NCBI GenBank assembly: GCA_003220335.1
Contig: QHSB01000081.1
Location: 1 to 45,569, forward strand
Length of the DNA stretch: 45,569 nucleotides
Origin: Candidatus Rokuibacteriota bacterium
Lineage (GTDB): Bacteria; Methylomirabilota; Methylomirabilia; Rokubacteriales; CSP1-6
Reading direction: 5' to 3'
Below the pieces are notes generated by a model. That model saw only the letters and a list, made by a program, of their open reading frames with translations, did not search any database and was not told where the DNA came from. Below are positions 12,238 to 21,937 of this stretch, in pieces. Position 1 is the stretch's first letter, and every line of letters starts with the position of its first letter. The translations under genes were made by a program, and so were the position numbers.

Positions 12238-13437
12238 ATGAGCATCTATGGGCACGCGCTGTTCTGGAGTGCGACCGCATGTGTCCTCGCCGCTGTAGTC
12301 GTTTGCACACTCGTCCTGCGCTACGGGTTCACCCGTGACTCCGATCCCGTCGGACGCTGGGGCTGGCGTCCGACCCGGACGGGCCACGGGATCGCCGCCG
12401 CGTTGTTCGGCGCCGGCCTCGTTCTCACGATCCTGGCGCTGACCGCGGTGCCGCTCGGGGGCAAAGAGCGTCCTCGCGTCGTCGGCGACGCGCTGCGTGC
12501 GCAGCTGGAAGCGCTGCGAGGACGTCTCAGCACCTTCGAGGACGCCGTGGCGCGGCTCGCCAGCGAGGGCGTCCGCCGGGTCTCGCCCGGCGAGTCACGG
12601 CAGGCGCGCGCCATTCGCGCCGATCGCGCGCGCGCCGGCGCGATGGCCGAACCGAGCGTCCGCGCCACGGCGCCCTTCGACTTGACCGGCACCGCGACGC
12701 CACTCGCCGAGGGCGGACGCGCCGTCGTCGGAATGCCGCCCACACCGCCGCCCCGGCCGGCGACGGTGGTGGAGGCGCGCCAGGTCGATCGCGGCGCCGC
12801 GCGCGATCGGCGGGCCATGCGCCCGGACGCACGAGACGTCGTCGCCGCACAGCTTCCCGACGGGCCGCCGGCGCCGATCGAGGCCGCGCCGCCGGTCGTG
12901 ACCGCGCCGCCGGTCGTGACTGCATCGCCGCCCGCGTCGACGCCGCCCACAGTGGCGGAGCCCCCCGCGCCCGCGCCGCGACCGGTCACGCCGGCCGTGC
13001 CCTCGCCGCCGGCGCGCGATCGGGCGGCGGCTCGCGAGCACGCCGACGAGATCAAGACACCCGACAAGCGAGACCCGGAGCACCGGCAGGAGAAGGGCGA
13101 AGACCGCATGCCCGGCCCGCAACCGACGTCCCAGGCGCTCCTACCGCCGCCAGCGAAGCCCGAACCACCGCATAAGTCCGAGAACTCGCCGCGGCCCAAG
13201 CGGCTGGACCGCGCCGCGCGCGTGGAGCGTTCGGTGGAGCGAGCCGACCGGGCCGAGCGCCCGCAGCGCGTGGAGCGGCCGGACCGCGTGGAACGGCCGG
13301 ATCGCGTCGAGCGGCCGGAGCGCATCGAGCGGCCGGATCGCGTCGAGCGGCCCGAGCGCGTCGAGCGCCCGGAGCGCATCGAGAAGGTCGAGAAGATCGA
13401 GAAGTTCGAGCGCCCCGAGCGCGGCGGCAAGCGCTAG
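12238..13437 (+). CDS. Membrane-anchored low-complexity protein with RVERPD/E repeat tail
   Basis: MSIYGHALFWSATACVLAAVVVCTLVLRYGFT plus second TM, then Pro/Ala-rich linker and hexapeptide repeats. Confidence 0.65.
   Translation: MSIYGHALFWSATACVLAAVVVCTLVLRYGFTRDSDPVGRWGWRPTRTGHGIAAALFGAGLVLTILALTAVPLGGKERPRVVGDALRAQLEALRGRLSTFEDAVARLASEGVRRVSPGESRQARAIRADRARAGAMAEPSVRATAPFDLTGTATPLAEGGRAVVGMPPTPPPRPATVVEARQVDRGAARDRRAMRPDARDVVAAQLPDGPPAPIEAAPPVVTAPPVVTASPPASTPPTVAEPPAPAPRPVTPAVPSPPARDRAAAREHADEIKTPDKRDPEHRQEKGEDRMPGPQPTSQALLPPPAKPEPPHKSENSPRPKRLDRAARVERSVERADRAERPQRVERPDRVERPDRVERPERIERPDRVERPERVERPERIEKVEKIEKFERPERGGKR
13267..13374 (+). repeat. Six 18-bp tandem units (consensus CGCGTCGAGCGGCCGGAK) encoding R-V/I-E-R-P-D/E
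   Basis: Units read directly at 13267, 13285, 13303, 13321, 13339, 13357; degenerate continuation to about 13420. Confidence 0.9.
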
Positions 13438-13466
13438 CCGACCGGGGCGCGGCGCCTACGGAGCGG

Positions 13467-13739
13467 TCAACGCACGGCGATCTTGAGCGCGCGACTCGCG
13501 CGGAACCTGGGCACGCGGGCGCCGGGAATCGTGATGGCCGTGCCGTTGCGCGGGTGACGGCCGTTGCGGGCGGCACGCCGGGCGACGATGAATGTGCCGA
13601 AGCCGGAGATCGTGACGGGCAGGCCCTGGCGCAGCGACTCGCGCACGCTCGTCACGAAGGCGGCGAAGGCGCGGTCCGCCGAGGCACGGGAGCCGCCGGC
13701 GGTCTTCGCGAGAATCGACACGAGCTCGGCCTTGGTCAC
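13467..13739 (-). CDS. HU/IHF-family DNA-binding protein
   Basis: MTKAELVSILAKTAGGSRASADRAFAAFVTSVRESLRQGLPVTISGFGTF. Confidence 0.92.
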   Translation of the reverse strand: MTKAELVSILAKTAGGSRASADRAFAAFVTSVRESLRQGLPVTISGFGTFIVARRAARNGRHPRNGTAITIPGARVPRFRASRALKIAVR

Positions 13740-13768
13740 GCTGACGTCACGCTGAGATCAGGACGATA

Positions 13769-16700
13769 TCACGAAGCGGCGGCCGTCATCAGGCGCCAGA
13801 CCGCTTCTTCGAACGCCGTCGGCGAGAACGGCTTCTCGACCACCGGCACCTCGGTGTCGTCGATGAAGGCGCGCGCCGACTCGCCCGCGGTGTCGCCGGT
13901 GATGAAGATGAAGCGGCGGCGCAGCGCGGGATCGTGCGCGAGCGCGCGCTCGTAGAACTCCTGGCCGTTGCCGTCGGGCATCCGGATGTCGGACACGATC
14001 AGGTCGTAGCGGTTGCAGAGCACGCTATCGAGGCCGGCGCGGCCGCCCGGCGCCACTTCCACGCGCCAGCCGCTCTCGCCGAGCAGCGTCACCACCAGGT
14101 CGAGCACGCTCGGCTCGTCCTCGACCACGAGCGCGACCTTGCCGATGCCGTGATAGACGCGGCGAGCGCGCGCCGCCGGATCCGGCACCGGCAGCTCCGT
14201 CACCGGCAGCTCGAGCGTGAACGTCGTCTGCCCCGGCCGACTGTCCACGCTGAGGCGGCCGCCGTGCTCCTGCACGATACCGTACGACACCGAGAGGCCG
14301 AGGCCGGTACCCATGCCCACCGTCTTCGTGGTGTAGAAGGGCTCGAACACGCGCTGGAGCGCCTCGGCCGGGATGCCGGGACCGTCGTCGACGACCTGCG
14401 CGAGGATGGCCCGGGCGTCCGGCCGCAGCCGCGCGCGCAGCACGATGCGGCCCCCGGGCTTGGTCTCGAGGATCGCCTGCTCGGCGTTGAGCAGCAGGTT
14501 GAGGAACACCTGCTCGAGCTGCTGCGCGTCGCCGTTGATCGCCGGCAGCGCGCCGGCGAAGTCGCGCTCGACCAGGATCCCGGAGAGCGTCAGGTGATTG
14601 AGCCGCAGCGCGAGCGTCTGCTCCATCACCTGGCGCACGTCCACCGCCGCGCGCTCGGGCGGGCGCTGGCGCGCGAAGTAGAGGAGGTTGCGCACGATCT
14701 TGGCCATGCGGTCGCCCTGCGAGACCATCAGCTCGAGCGGGCGCTTGAGCGTCGCCGGCACGTCGCGCGACAGCAGCAGCTGGCCGTAGCCGATGATGAC
14801 GCTGAGCGGGTTGTTCAGCTCGTGGGCGACGCCGGAGACGAGCTGGCCGAGCGCGGACATCTTCGCCGCCTGTACCAGCTGCGCCTGCGTCTCGCGCAGC
14901 CGCGCCAGGCTCTCCTGCGCGGTGGTGTAGAGCCGCGCGTTCTCCAGCGCGAGCGCCGTCTGGTCGGCGAAGGCCTGCAGCGCCTGCAGCTCGTCGGCGG
15001 AGAACTCGTGCCCCACGCGGTCGCCCAGCGACAGCGCGCCCACGATCCGGTCGCGCGTGAGGACCGGAACGCCGACGACGGCGTAGCCGCCGCTGGCGGC
15101 CAGCCGCTCGCGCAGTTGGGGCGACAGGCTCACGCGCGGCTCGCGCAGCACGTCGGGCGTGGTGACGATCTTGCGCTCGGCGACCGCCCAGCCCACGACG
15201 CCCTCGCCCGGCGCCATGTCCACGCCCCGCATGGCGCCGGCATCGTCACCGTACACGGCCAGCTGGCGCAGCCCGCCTGTGGCCGGCTCGTAGCGGTAGA
15301 GCGCGGCGGCGCGGCTGCCGAGGAGGTCGACGAGGCCGTGGGTGACGAGCTCGGCGATCCGCTCGGCCTCGAGGGTGCCGGTCAGCTCACGGGCGATGCG
15401 CGCGAGCGTCTCGGCCACGTCGCGCCGGCGCTGCGCCTCGCGATAGAGGCGGGCGTTGCGCACGGCCACGCTCGCCTGCCCCAGGAACATGTCGATGACG
15501 TCGACGGCGTCGTCGGGCACGCGGATGGGCGCCGAGTGCAGGAGCGCCACGATGGCCAGCAGCTCGTCGCCCGAGACGACGGGGTACGCCATGTACGAGG
15601 TCAGGCCCCACCGCGCGAGCCACTCGCCGTCCATGATGCGATGGTCGCTCGTGATGTCGTCGATCACGAGCCGCTCGCGATAGCGCGCCACCCAGCCGGT
15701 GGCGCCCATGTCGTAGGGCGCCGTCCGGCGCGGCGCGACGCCCTCGATGCCCGGGTCGCTGCTGCCCGACAGCGTCAGGGTGCGCGACGCCTCGTCGGCC
15801 AGCCAGAAGGCGACGAAGCGCACGCCGACCAGCGAGGCCGCGGACTCCGAGATCGCGCGCAGCAGCTCGTCCAGGTCGAGCGCGCTCGACAGCCGCTGGT
15901 TGACGGCGGCCAGCGCGCGGATGCGCTCGGCCTGCACGCGCTCCGTCTGGTAGAGGGCGGCGTTGCGCAGGGCGATGCCGGCCTGCGCGGCGAGCAGGCG
16001 CAGGGCCTCCTGCTCCTCGGCGTCGGGCAGGCCCTCGGGCAGCACGTAGTCGAGCACGCCGACGAACGTGTCGCCGACGGCGATCGGCACGCCGTAGTAC
16101 GTGCCCTTCGGCCGCTTCTGCCACCACTCCGGCGCCAGCGTGCGCGGGTGGATCATCGGCTGCGGAACGAGCACGGGCGTCTGCGCCTCGAAGACGACGC
16201 CGGGTAGACCCGCGTTGGCCGGCCGCTCGATCGGCAGCCCCTCCCAGTCCGCGCCCGACAGCGCCTCCGCGCGCAGCACGCCGCGCTCCGCGTCGTAGAG
16301 GTGCACGGCGCCGAGGGCGCCCGGCCGCATGCCGGCCACCGCCTGCGTGATACGGCGCATGACGTCGGCGGAGTCGAGCGAGCCGGTGATGGACTGGCTC
16401 ACCGCCACGAGGTCGCGCAGCCGCCCGGCACGGTGCACGGCCTCGCCGTACATCCGCGCGTGCTGCATGGCGATGGCCGCGCGTGCCGCGAACGACGTCA
16501 TCAGCGCGCGGTTCTCGTCCATGGACAACGACTCGTCGCGCGAGCGCACGACCAGCACGCCGAGCAAGTCGTCGTTGGCGGCCAGGATGGGCACCGACAT
16601 CATCCGCGCGATGCCGGTCTCCCGCGCCCACTCGCCGGAGAGCGCGCGCGGGTCGCCCGGCACGTCGGCCACGTAGATCGTGGTCCTCGTCTCGGCCACG

Positions 16701-17824
16701 CGGCCCACGATGCCCTCGCCGAAGGGCACCGTGCGCGGCATGCGCACCTCGGGCAGGCCGGGCTCCACGCTGGAGGCCGACAGCCGCACGCTGCGCTCGG
16801 CGGGGTCGGCCGTCCAGAGCTGCACCATCGGCGCGTCGAGCAGGCGCGCGGTGGCCTGGGCGATGCGTCGCAGCACGTCATCGACGACGAGCGACTCGGC
16901 CACGAGCTGCTCGAGGTCGGTCAGCTCGCGCAGCCGATCGGCGCGGCGCGTGGCGTCGGCGTAGACGCGCGCGTTGTCGAGGGCGAGCGCGCCGTGCTCG
17001 GCCAGCAGCTGCAGCGCCGCCATGTCCTCCTCGCTGAGCGCCCGCACCGTCCAGTAGTGGACGACGAGCGCGCCGTGCACGCGACCCTTGCTGCGCAGCG
17101 GTGCCGCGCCGACGGCGCGGAAGCCCTCGCGCTCGATCTGCGCGCGGCGCGCGGGGACGAGCCACGTCTCCGGGTCGTGCAGGATATCGGGCGTCGTCAC
17201 GGCGACGCCGTTCAGGATCGCGCGGCTCATGGGCCCGCCGCCCACGGGAATCGAGCCCGCGCCGGCGTACTCGCCGGAAAGCCGCCCCGCCGCGCGCAGC
17301 ACGCTGAACTCCGAGGCGACACCGTCCCAGGAGACCACCAGCGCGGCGTCGGCCGCCATCACCTCGAGCGCGCGATCGACGATCGTGTCGAGCGTCTCGT
17401 TGAGATCCAGCGAGGACGTCAGCGACTGGCCGATCGACTCCAGCGCGCGCACGACCATCCCTCGGCGGTGGCGCTCGGTGACGACCGTGTGGAAGCCGAT
17501 GACGCCGCCGATCGCGCCGCCCTCATCGCGCCACGGCACGTACCGCGCGGCGATCCAGCCGCCGCGCGTCTCGCCGGTGAGCTCGTAGCGGACGTCGCCG
17601 GTCGCGGACGTCTCGCCGGCGAGCGCCCGGGACAGGTGCGCGGTCACGTCGGCGTCGCGCAGGAAGTCGAGCACGTCGGCCGCGGGCCGGCCCAGCGCGG
17701 CGCCGCGGCCGACGCCGGTGAGTCGCTCCATGACGGCGTTCCAGGCCACGACGGTCAGCGCGCCATCGGTCACGACCACCGCGTCCTCGAGGCCCTCGAT
17801 GAGGCTCGCGCCCAGCGCATCCAA
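13769..17824 (-). CDS. Hybrid sensor histidine kinase: PAS, about five GAF domains, HisKA, HATPase, REC
   Basis: SGVAHELNNPLSVIIGYGQLLL H-box; NLLLNAEQAI, DDGPGIP, GTGLGLSVSYGIVQEHGG; C-terminal REC ALVVEDEPSVLDLV...DLIVSDIRMPDGNG; TTG start. Confidence 0.93.
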   Translation of the reverse strand: MDALGASLIEGLEDAVVVTDGALTVVAWNAVMERLTGVGRGAALGRPAADVLDFLRDADVTAHLSRALAGETSATGDVRYELTGETRGGWIAARYVPWRDEGGAIGGVIGFHTVVTERHRRGMVVRALESIGQSLTSSLDLNETLDTIVDRALEVMAADAALVVSWDGVASEFSVLRAAGRLSGEYAGAGSIPVGGGPMSRAILNGVAVTTPDILHDPETWLVPARRAQIEREGFRAVGAAPLRSKGRVHGALVVHYWTVRALSEEDMAALQLLAEHGALALDNARVYADATRRADRLRELTDLEQLVAESLVVDDVLRRIAQATARLLDAPMVQLWTADPAERSVRLSASSVEPGLPEVRMPRTVPFGEGIVGRVAETRTTIYVADVPGDPRALSGEWARETGIARMMSVPILAANDDLLGVLVVRSRDESLSMDENRALMTSFAARAAIAMQHARMYGEAVHRAGRLRDLVAVSQSITGSLDSADVMRRITQAVAGMRPGALGAVHLYDAERGVLRAEALSGADWEGLPIERPANAGLPGVVFEAQTPVLVPQPMIHPRTLAPEWWQKRPKGTYYGVPIAVGDTFVGVLDYVLPEGLPDAEEQEALRLLAAQAGIALRNAALYQTERVQAERIRALAAVNQRLSSALDLDELLRAISESAASLVGVRFVAFWLADEASRTLTLSGSSDPGIEGVAPRRTAPYDMGATGWVARYRERLVIDDITSDHRIMDGEWLARWGLTSYMAYPVVSGDELLAIVALLHSAPIRVPDDAVDVIDMFLGQASVAVRNARLYREAQRRRDVAETLARIARELTGTLEAERIAELVTHGLVDLLGSRAAALYRYEPATGGLRQLAVYGDDAGAMRGVDMAPGEGVVGWAVAERKIVTTPDVLREPRVSLSPQLRERLAASGGYAVVGVPVLTRDRIVGALSLGDRVGHEFSADELQALQAFADQTALALENARLYTTAQESLARLRETQAQLVQAAKMSALGQLVSGVAHELNNPLSVIIGYGQLLLSRDVPATLKRPLELMVSQGDRMAKIVRNLLYFARQRPPERAAVDVRQVMEQTLALRLNHLTLSGILVERDFAGALPAINGDAQQLEQVFLNLLLNAEQAILETKPGGRIVLRARLRPDARAILAQVVDDGPGIPAEALQRVFEPFYTTKTVGMGTGLGLSVSYGIVQEHGGRLSVDSRPGQTTFTLELPVTELPVPDPAARARRVYHGIGKVALVVEDEPSVLDLVVTLLGESGWRVEVAPGGRAGLDSVLCNRYDLIVSDIRMPDGNGQEFYERALAHDPALRRRFIFITGDTAGESARAFIDDTEVPVVEKPFSPTAFEEAVWRLMTAAAS

Positions 17825-17902
17825 CGTCCGGTCAGTATAGCAATCCTGTGCGGTAGCAATCCTCCACGGATGACGAGGCCGCTGGCATCCCCCTTGCTAA
17901 GT

Positions 17903-18304
17903 ATGGCCTCCACAAGGATTCCCATGGGGCTCAGGGGCCTTCGCATCCTCGTGATCGAAGATGCCCAGGACATCCGCGAGGTTTTCACGCTCCTCCTTCG
18001 CGCCGAGGGTGCGGACGTGGATTCTGCCGCCAATGGCCGGGAGGCGACGGAGCTCGTTGCCCAGCAGCGCTTCGACGTGGTGTTGAGCGATCTCGGGCTG
18101 CCCGACATCCCGGGCGACGTGCTAATCCGCGAGCTTCGCGCGCGGTCGGGCCGCGCCACCCGCGTCATGGTGGTCACCGGCTATGGCGAGCCGTTCCTCA
18201 CGCGTGCGCGTCAAGCGGGAGCCGACGTCGTCTTTACAAAACCCGTCGAGTGGTCGCGGATCCTCGAGTACCTCGAGCGCTCCGACCTCGCCGCGTCGGC
18301 CTGA
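17903..18304 (+). CDS. Single-domain response regulator (CheY-like)
   Basis: LRILVIEDAQDIREVF...DVVLSDLGLPDIPG...RVMVVTGYGE...VFTKPVEW; ATG at 17924 is an alternative start. Confidence 0.92.
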   Translation: MASTRIPMGLRGLRILVIEDAQDIREVFTLLLRAEGADVDSAANGREATELVAQQRFDVVLSDLGLPDIPGDVLIRELRARSGRATRVMVVTGYGEPFLTRARQAGADVVFTKPVEWSRILEYLERSDLAASA

Positions 18305-18360
18305 CCCGCGCGCGCGGCATCGGCAAACCGCCTGGGTACGATGTGCCATAATCCCGGGCG

Positions 18361-18858
18361 ATGCGCCTCGATCTTTCAACGCTGGTCCTCGCGGGGCTCG
18401 CCGTCGTGTTCGCCGTCATCGCCTACGTCAAGGACCCCTCGCTCCCGCTGATCGGCGCCCGCAACGGCCTCTCGATGCTCGGCTTCGTGCTGCCACGGCT
18501 GATTCCGGCGCTGCTGCTGGCGGGGCTGTTCCAGGTCGTGGTGCCGCAAGAGATCGTCTCGCGCTACTTCGGCCGCGAGGCGGGGCTGAAGGGCCTCGTG
18601 ATGGCGATGGCGGCCGGCGTCATCACGCCCGGTGGGCCGATGGTCAGCGTGCCGTTTCTCGTGGCGCTGGCGCACTCCGGCGCCGCCCTGCCCGCGCTGG
18701 TCACCTACATGACCGCGTGGTCGCTCTTCGGGCTGCAGCGCATCATCGCCTGGGAGGCGCCGCTCATGGGGTGGAAGTTCGTCTGGGTGCGCGTCATCCC
18801 GAGCCTCGCCTTCCCCGTCGTCGCCGGCTGGCTGGTCGCGACCTTTCATCACGAGTAG
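18361..18858 (+). CDS. Half-size permease (COG0701/UPF0718-like)
   Basis: Multiple TMs; ITPGGPMVSVPFLVALAHSGA motif; 165 aa. Confidence 0.7.
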   Translation: MRLDLSTLVLAGLAVVFAVIAYVKDPSLPLIGARNGLSMLGFVLPRLIPALLLAGLFQVVVPQEIVSRYFGREAGLKGLVMAMAAGVITPGGPMVSVPFLVALAHSGAALPALVTYMTAWSLFGLQRIIAWEAPLMGWKFVWVRVIPSLAFPVVAGWLVATFHHE

Positions 18859-18862
18859 GGCG

Positions 18863-20305
18863 GTGGCCTTCAGCGACCTGCGCGAGCTCGTCGCGCACCT
18901 CGAGCGCCGCGGCCGTCTGCGCCGCGTGACCGCGCCCGTCTCGCGCGACCTCGAGATCACCGAGATCGTCGACCGCGTGTCGAAGGCCCGGGGCGAGGCC
19001 AACGTCGCGCTCCTCTTCGAGCACGTGCAGGGCTTCGAGATGCCGGTGCTCGTCAACGCGTTTGGCAGCGCGGAGCGCATGGCGACGGCGCTGGGCGTCG
19101 AGCGGCTCGACGACCTCGGCGCGCGCGTCGCGAAGCTGCTCGATCTGAAGATGCCCGGCTCTTTTCTGGACAAGGTGAGGAAACTGGGCACGCTGCTCGA
19201 CGTCGCCAAGGCCTCGCCCCGCCGGGTGAGCGCCGCGCCCTGCCAGGAGATCGTGGAGACGGCGAATCCGTCGCTGGCCGGATTGCCAATTCTGAAATGC
19301 TGGCCCGGCGACGGCGGGCGCTACATCACGCTGCCCGGCGTGTTCACGCGCGATCCCGTCAACGGCGCGCGCAACGTCGGGATGTACCGGCTGCAGGTGT
19401 TCGACGATCGCACGCTCGGCATGCACTGGCAGACGCACAAGGGCGGCGCCGAGCACGAGCATCGGGCCACCTCGCGCATGCCGGTGGCGATCGCGCTCGG
19501 CGGCGACCCGGCGATGGTTTATGCCGCCTCCGCCCCCCTGCCGCCCGGAATCGACGAGGTCGTCTTCGCCGGCTGGCTGCGCGGCGAGGGGGTGGAGCTC
19601 GTGCCGTGCCGGACCATCGAGCTGGAGGTGCCGGCGCAGGCCGAGATCGTGCTCGAGGGGTACGTGGACCCCGCCGAGCGCCGGCGCGAAGGCCCGTTCG
19701 GCGATCACACCGGCTACTACTCGCTCGCGCGTGACTACCCCGTGTTTCACCTCACCGCGCTCACCCGGCGCGCGCGGCCGATCTATCCGACGACGATCGT
19801 GGGCCGGCCGCCGCAGGAAGACTACTGGCTCGGCAAGGCCACCGAGCGGATCTTCCTGCCGATCATGAGGCTGATGCTCCCGGAGATCGTGGACGTGAAC
19901 ATGCCGGCCGAAGGCGTGTTCCACAACATGGTCATCGTCTCGATCAGGAAGCGCTATCCGGGCCAGGCGCGCAAGGTCATGCAGGCGCTCTGGGGCATGG
20001 GGCTCATGATGCTCGCCAAGACCATCGTGGTCGTCAGCGAGCACGTGAACGTGCACGACCTCTCGGAGGTCGCCTGGCGCGCCACCGGCAACATCGATCC
20101 CCGGCGCGACCTCGTGATCCTCGAAGGGCCGATGGACGACCTCGATCACGCGGCGCTGCGCCACCGTTACGGCGGCAAGCTCGGCGTGGACGCGACGGAG
20201 AAGGGGCCGCTCGACGACGTCGCGCAGGCGTGGCCGGACGAGATCCGCATGACCGACGAGATGCGCGACCTCGTCACGCGCCGCTGGCACGACTATGGCC
20301 TCTGA
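18863..20305 (+). CDS. ubiD: UbiD-family decarboxylase (possible menaquinone/ubiquinone biosynthesis, MqnL/UbiD-like)
   Basis: FSDLREL(V)AHLERRGRLRRV N-terminus; GMYRLQVFDDRTLGMHWQTHKGGAEH; adjacent ubiA/ubiE. Confidence 0.9.
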   Translation: MAFSDLRELVAHLERRGRLRRVTAPVSRDLEITEIVDRVSKARGEANVALLFEHVQGFEMPVLVNAFGSAERMATALGVERLDDLGARVAKLLDLKMPGSFLDKVRKLGTLLDVAKASPRRVSAAPCQEIVETANPSLAGLPILKCWPGDGGRYITLPGVFTRDPVNGARNVGMYRLQVFDDRTLGMHWQTHKGGAEHEHRATSRMPVAIALGGDPAMVYAASAPLPPGIDEVVFAGWLRGEGVELVPCRTIELEVPAQAEIVLEGYVDPAERRREGPFGDHTGYYSLARDYPVFHLTALTRRARPIYPTTIVGRPPQEDYWLGKATERIFLPIMRLMLPEIVDVNMPAEGVFHNMVIVSIRKRYPGQARKVMQALWGMGLMMLAKTIVVVSEHVNVHDLSEVAWRATGNIDPRRDLVILEGPMDDLDHAALRHRYGGKLGVDATEKGPLDDVAQAWPDEIRMTDEMRDLVTRRWHDYGL

Positions 20306-21182
20306 TGCGCACGAGAGCCATATCGTGAGGCGGACAGGCCGCGCGCGCCACCTGCTCGACGCGATCAAGTTCGAGCACACGGTGTTCGCCCTGCCGTTCG
20401 CCTACATCGCGATGGTCCTGGCCGCCGGCGGCTGGCCGGGCTGGCGCACCGTCGGCTGGGTCACCGCGGCCATGGTCGGCGCGCGCACCTGCGCGATGGC
20501 GACCAACCGCGTGGTGGACCGCTGGATCGACGCGGCCAATCCGCGGACGGCGGCGCGCCATCTGCCGCGGGGGCTGCTGCGCGTCGGCGAGCTGCGGGCG
20601 CTCGCCATCGGCGGCGCCGCGCTCATGCTGGTCGCGGCGTGGCGGCTGAATCCCCTGTGCCTCGCCCTGGCGCCCGTCGCCCTCCTGTTCCTCGTCGGCT
20701 ACAACTACACCAAGCGCTTCACCTGGACGTCACACTGGATCCTCGGCTTCACCGATGGCATCGCCGCCGCCGGCGGCTGGATCGCCGTGCGCGGCCGCTT
20801 CGATCCGCCGGTGTTCGTTCTCTGGCTCGCGCTCACCGTGTGGATCGCCGGCTTCGACCTGATCTACGCCTGCCAGGACGTGGCGTTCGACCGCGCCCAC
20901 GGCCTGCACTCGCTGCCCGCCCGCTTCGGCATCGCGACGGCCCTGCGCGTCGCGCGCGTCTGCCACGCGCTGACGGCGGCGGCCTTCGGGCTGCTGGGCG
21001 TGATGCTGGCGCTCGGCCCGCTTTACTGGATCGGCTGGCTCGCGGTGGTGGCGCTGCTCGCCTACGAGCACTCGCTGGTCAGCCCCGGCGATCTCTCGCG
21101 CCTCGACGTGGCGTTCTTCAACGTCAATGGCTACATCGCCGTGATCGTGCTGGCCGCCGTCGTCGGTGGGTTGTGGTGGTAG
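20295..21182 (+). CDS. ubiA: UbiA-family prenyltransferase (4-hydroxybenzoate/MqnP-like)
   Basis: NRVVDRWIDAANPRTAARHLPRG and DLIYACQDVAFDRAHGLHSLPARFG Asp-rich motifs. Confidence 0.93.
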   Translation: MASDAHESHIVRRTGRARHLLDAIKFEHTVFALPFAYIAMVLAAGGWPGWRTVGWVTAAMVGARTCAMATNRVVDRWIDAANPRTAARHLPRGLLRVGELRALAIGGAALMLVAAWRLNPLCLALAPVALLFLVGYNYTKRFTWTSHWILGFTDGIAAAGGWIAVRGRFDPPVFVLWLALTVWIAGFDLIYACQDVAFDRAHGLHSLPARFGIATALRVARVCHALTAAAFGLLGVMLALGPLYWIGWLAVVALLAYEHSLVSPGDLSRLDVAFFNVNGYIAVIVLAAVVGGLWW

Positions 21183-21934
21183 CGGGCGTCGTCGACCCGA
21201 ATGCGGCGCGGGTCCGCGCGATGTTCACCCGCATCGCGCGGCGATACGACATCATGAACACGATCATGACGGGCGGCCGTCACCACGCGTGGCGCCGGCT
21301 GGCCGCCGGGGCCGTGGTGGGCGCGCCGCCGGGACCCGTGCTCGACCTGGCCACCGGCACCGGCGACCTCGCGCTGGCCGTACGGGCCGTGCGGCCGTCG
21401 TCGATGGTGGTCGGCGTCGATTTTTCCGAGGGCATGCTGAGCCAGGCACGCCCCAAGCTGGCGCGGCGCCGCGAGACGCGCGTGCCGCTGCTGGCCGCCG
21501 ACGCGCTGGCGCTGCCCTTTCGCGATCGTGTGTTCGCCGCGGTGACCTCGGCGTTCGTCGTCCGCAACCTGGTCGACCTCGCGCGCGGCTTGGCGGAGAT
21601 GCGGCGGGTGACGATGCCCGGCGGCCTCGTCGTCACCCTCGACATCACGCGGCCGCGCGTGCCGGGCTGGGATCGCGTGTTCGGGATCTACTTCCACCGC
21701 ATCGTGCCGATCATCGGCACCCTCGTCGTCGGCGATCGGGCGGCGTACACCTACCTGCCGGAGTCGGTCGAGCGCTTCGCGAGCCCACCCGGCCTCGCCG
21801 ACGCGATGCGCCGCGCGGGCCTGCGCGACGTGCGCTATCGCCGCTTCGGCTTCGGCACGATCGCGCTGCACGTCGGCGTCGTAGCGTATCGGCCCGGCGA
21901 CGTTGACAGTTTCGCTGCGCCGAGCGCAGACTGA
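21176..21934 (+). CDS. ubiE: UbiE/MenG-like demethylmenaquinone/ubiquinone C-methyltransferase
   Basis: MFTRIARRYDIMNTIMTGGRHHAWRR...LDLATGTGDLAL...VVGVDFSEGML; GTG start. Confidence 0.92.
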   Translation: MVAGVVDPNAARVRAMFTRIARRYDIMNTIMTGGRHHAWRRLAAGAVVGAPPGPVLDLATGTGDLALAVRAVRPSSMVVGVDFSEGMLSQARPKLARRRETRVPLLAADALALPFRDRVFAAVTSAFVVRNLVDLARGLAEMRRVTMPGGLVVTLDITRPRVPGWDRVFGIYFHRIVPIIGTLVVGDRAAYTYLPESVERFASPPGLADAMRRAGLRDVRYRRFGFGTIALHVGVVAYRPGDVDSFAAPSAD

Positions 21935-21937
21935 GCC

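Noticed and set aside
13225-13420. CRISPR-like tandem repeats
   Set aside because: Units are contiguous 18-bp coding repeats with no spacers; no Cas genes in the window
13934-16207. 757-aa plus-strand ORF antisense to the hybrid kinase
   Set aside because: His/Arg/Ala-rich composition typical of GC-driven antisense frames; the opposite strand encodes a coherent kinase
16301-17900. Long upstream extension of the response-regulator ORF
   Set aside because: Antisense to the kinase; only the CheY domain from about 17903 is supported
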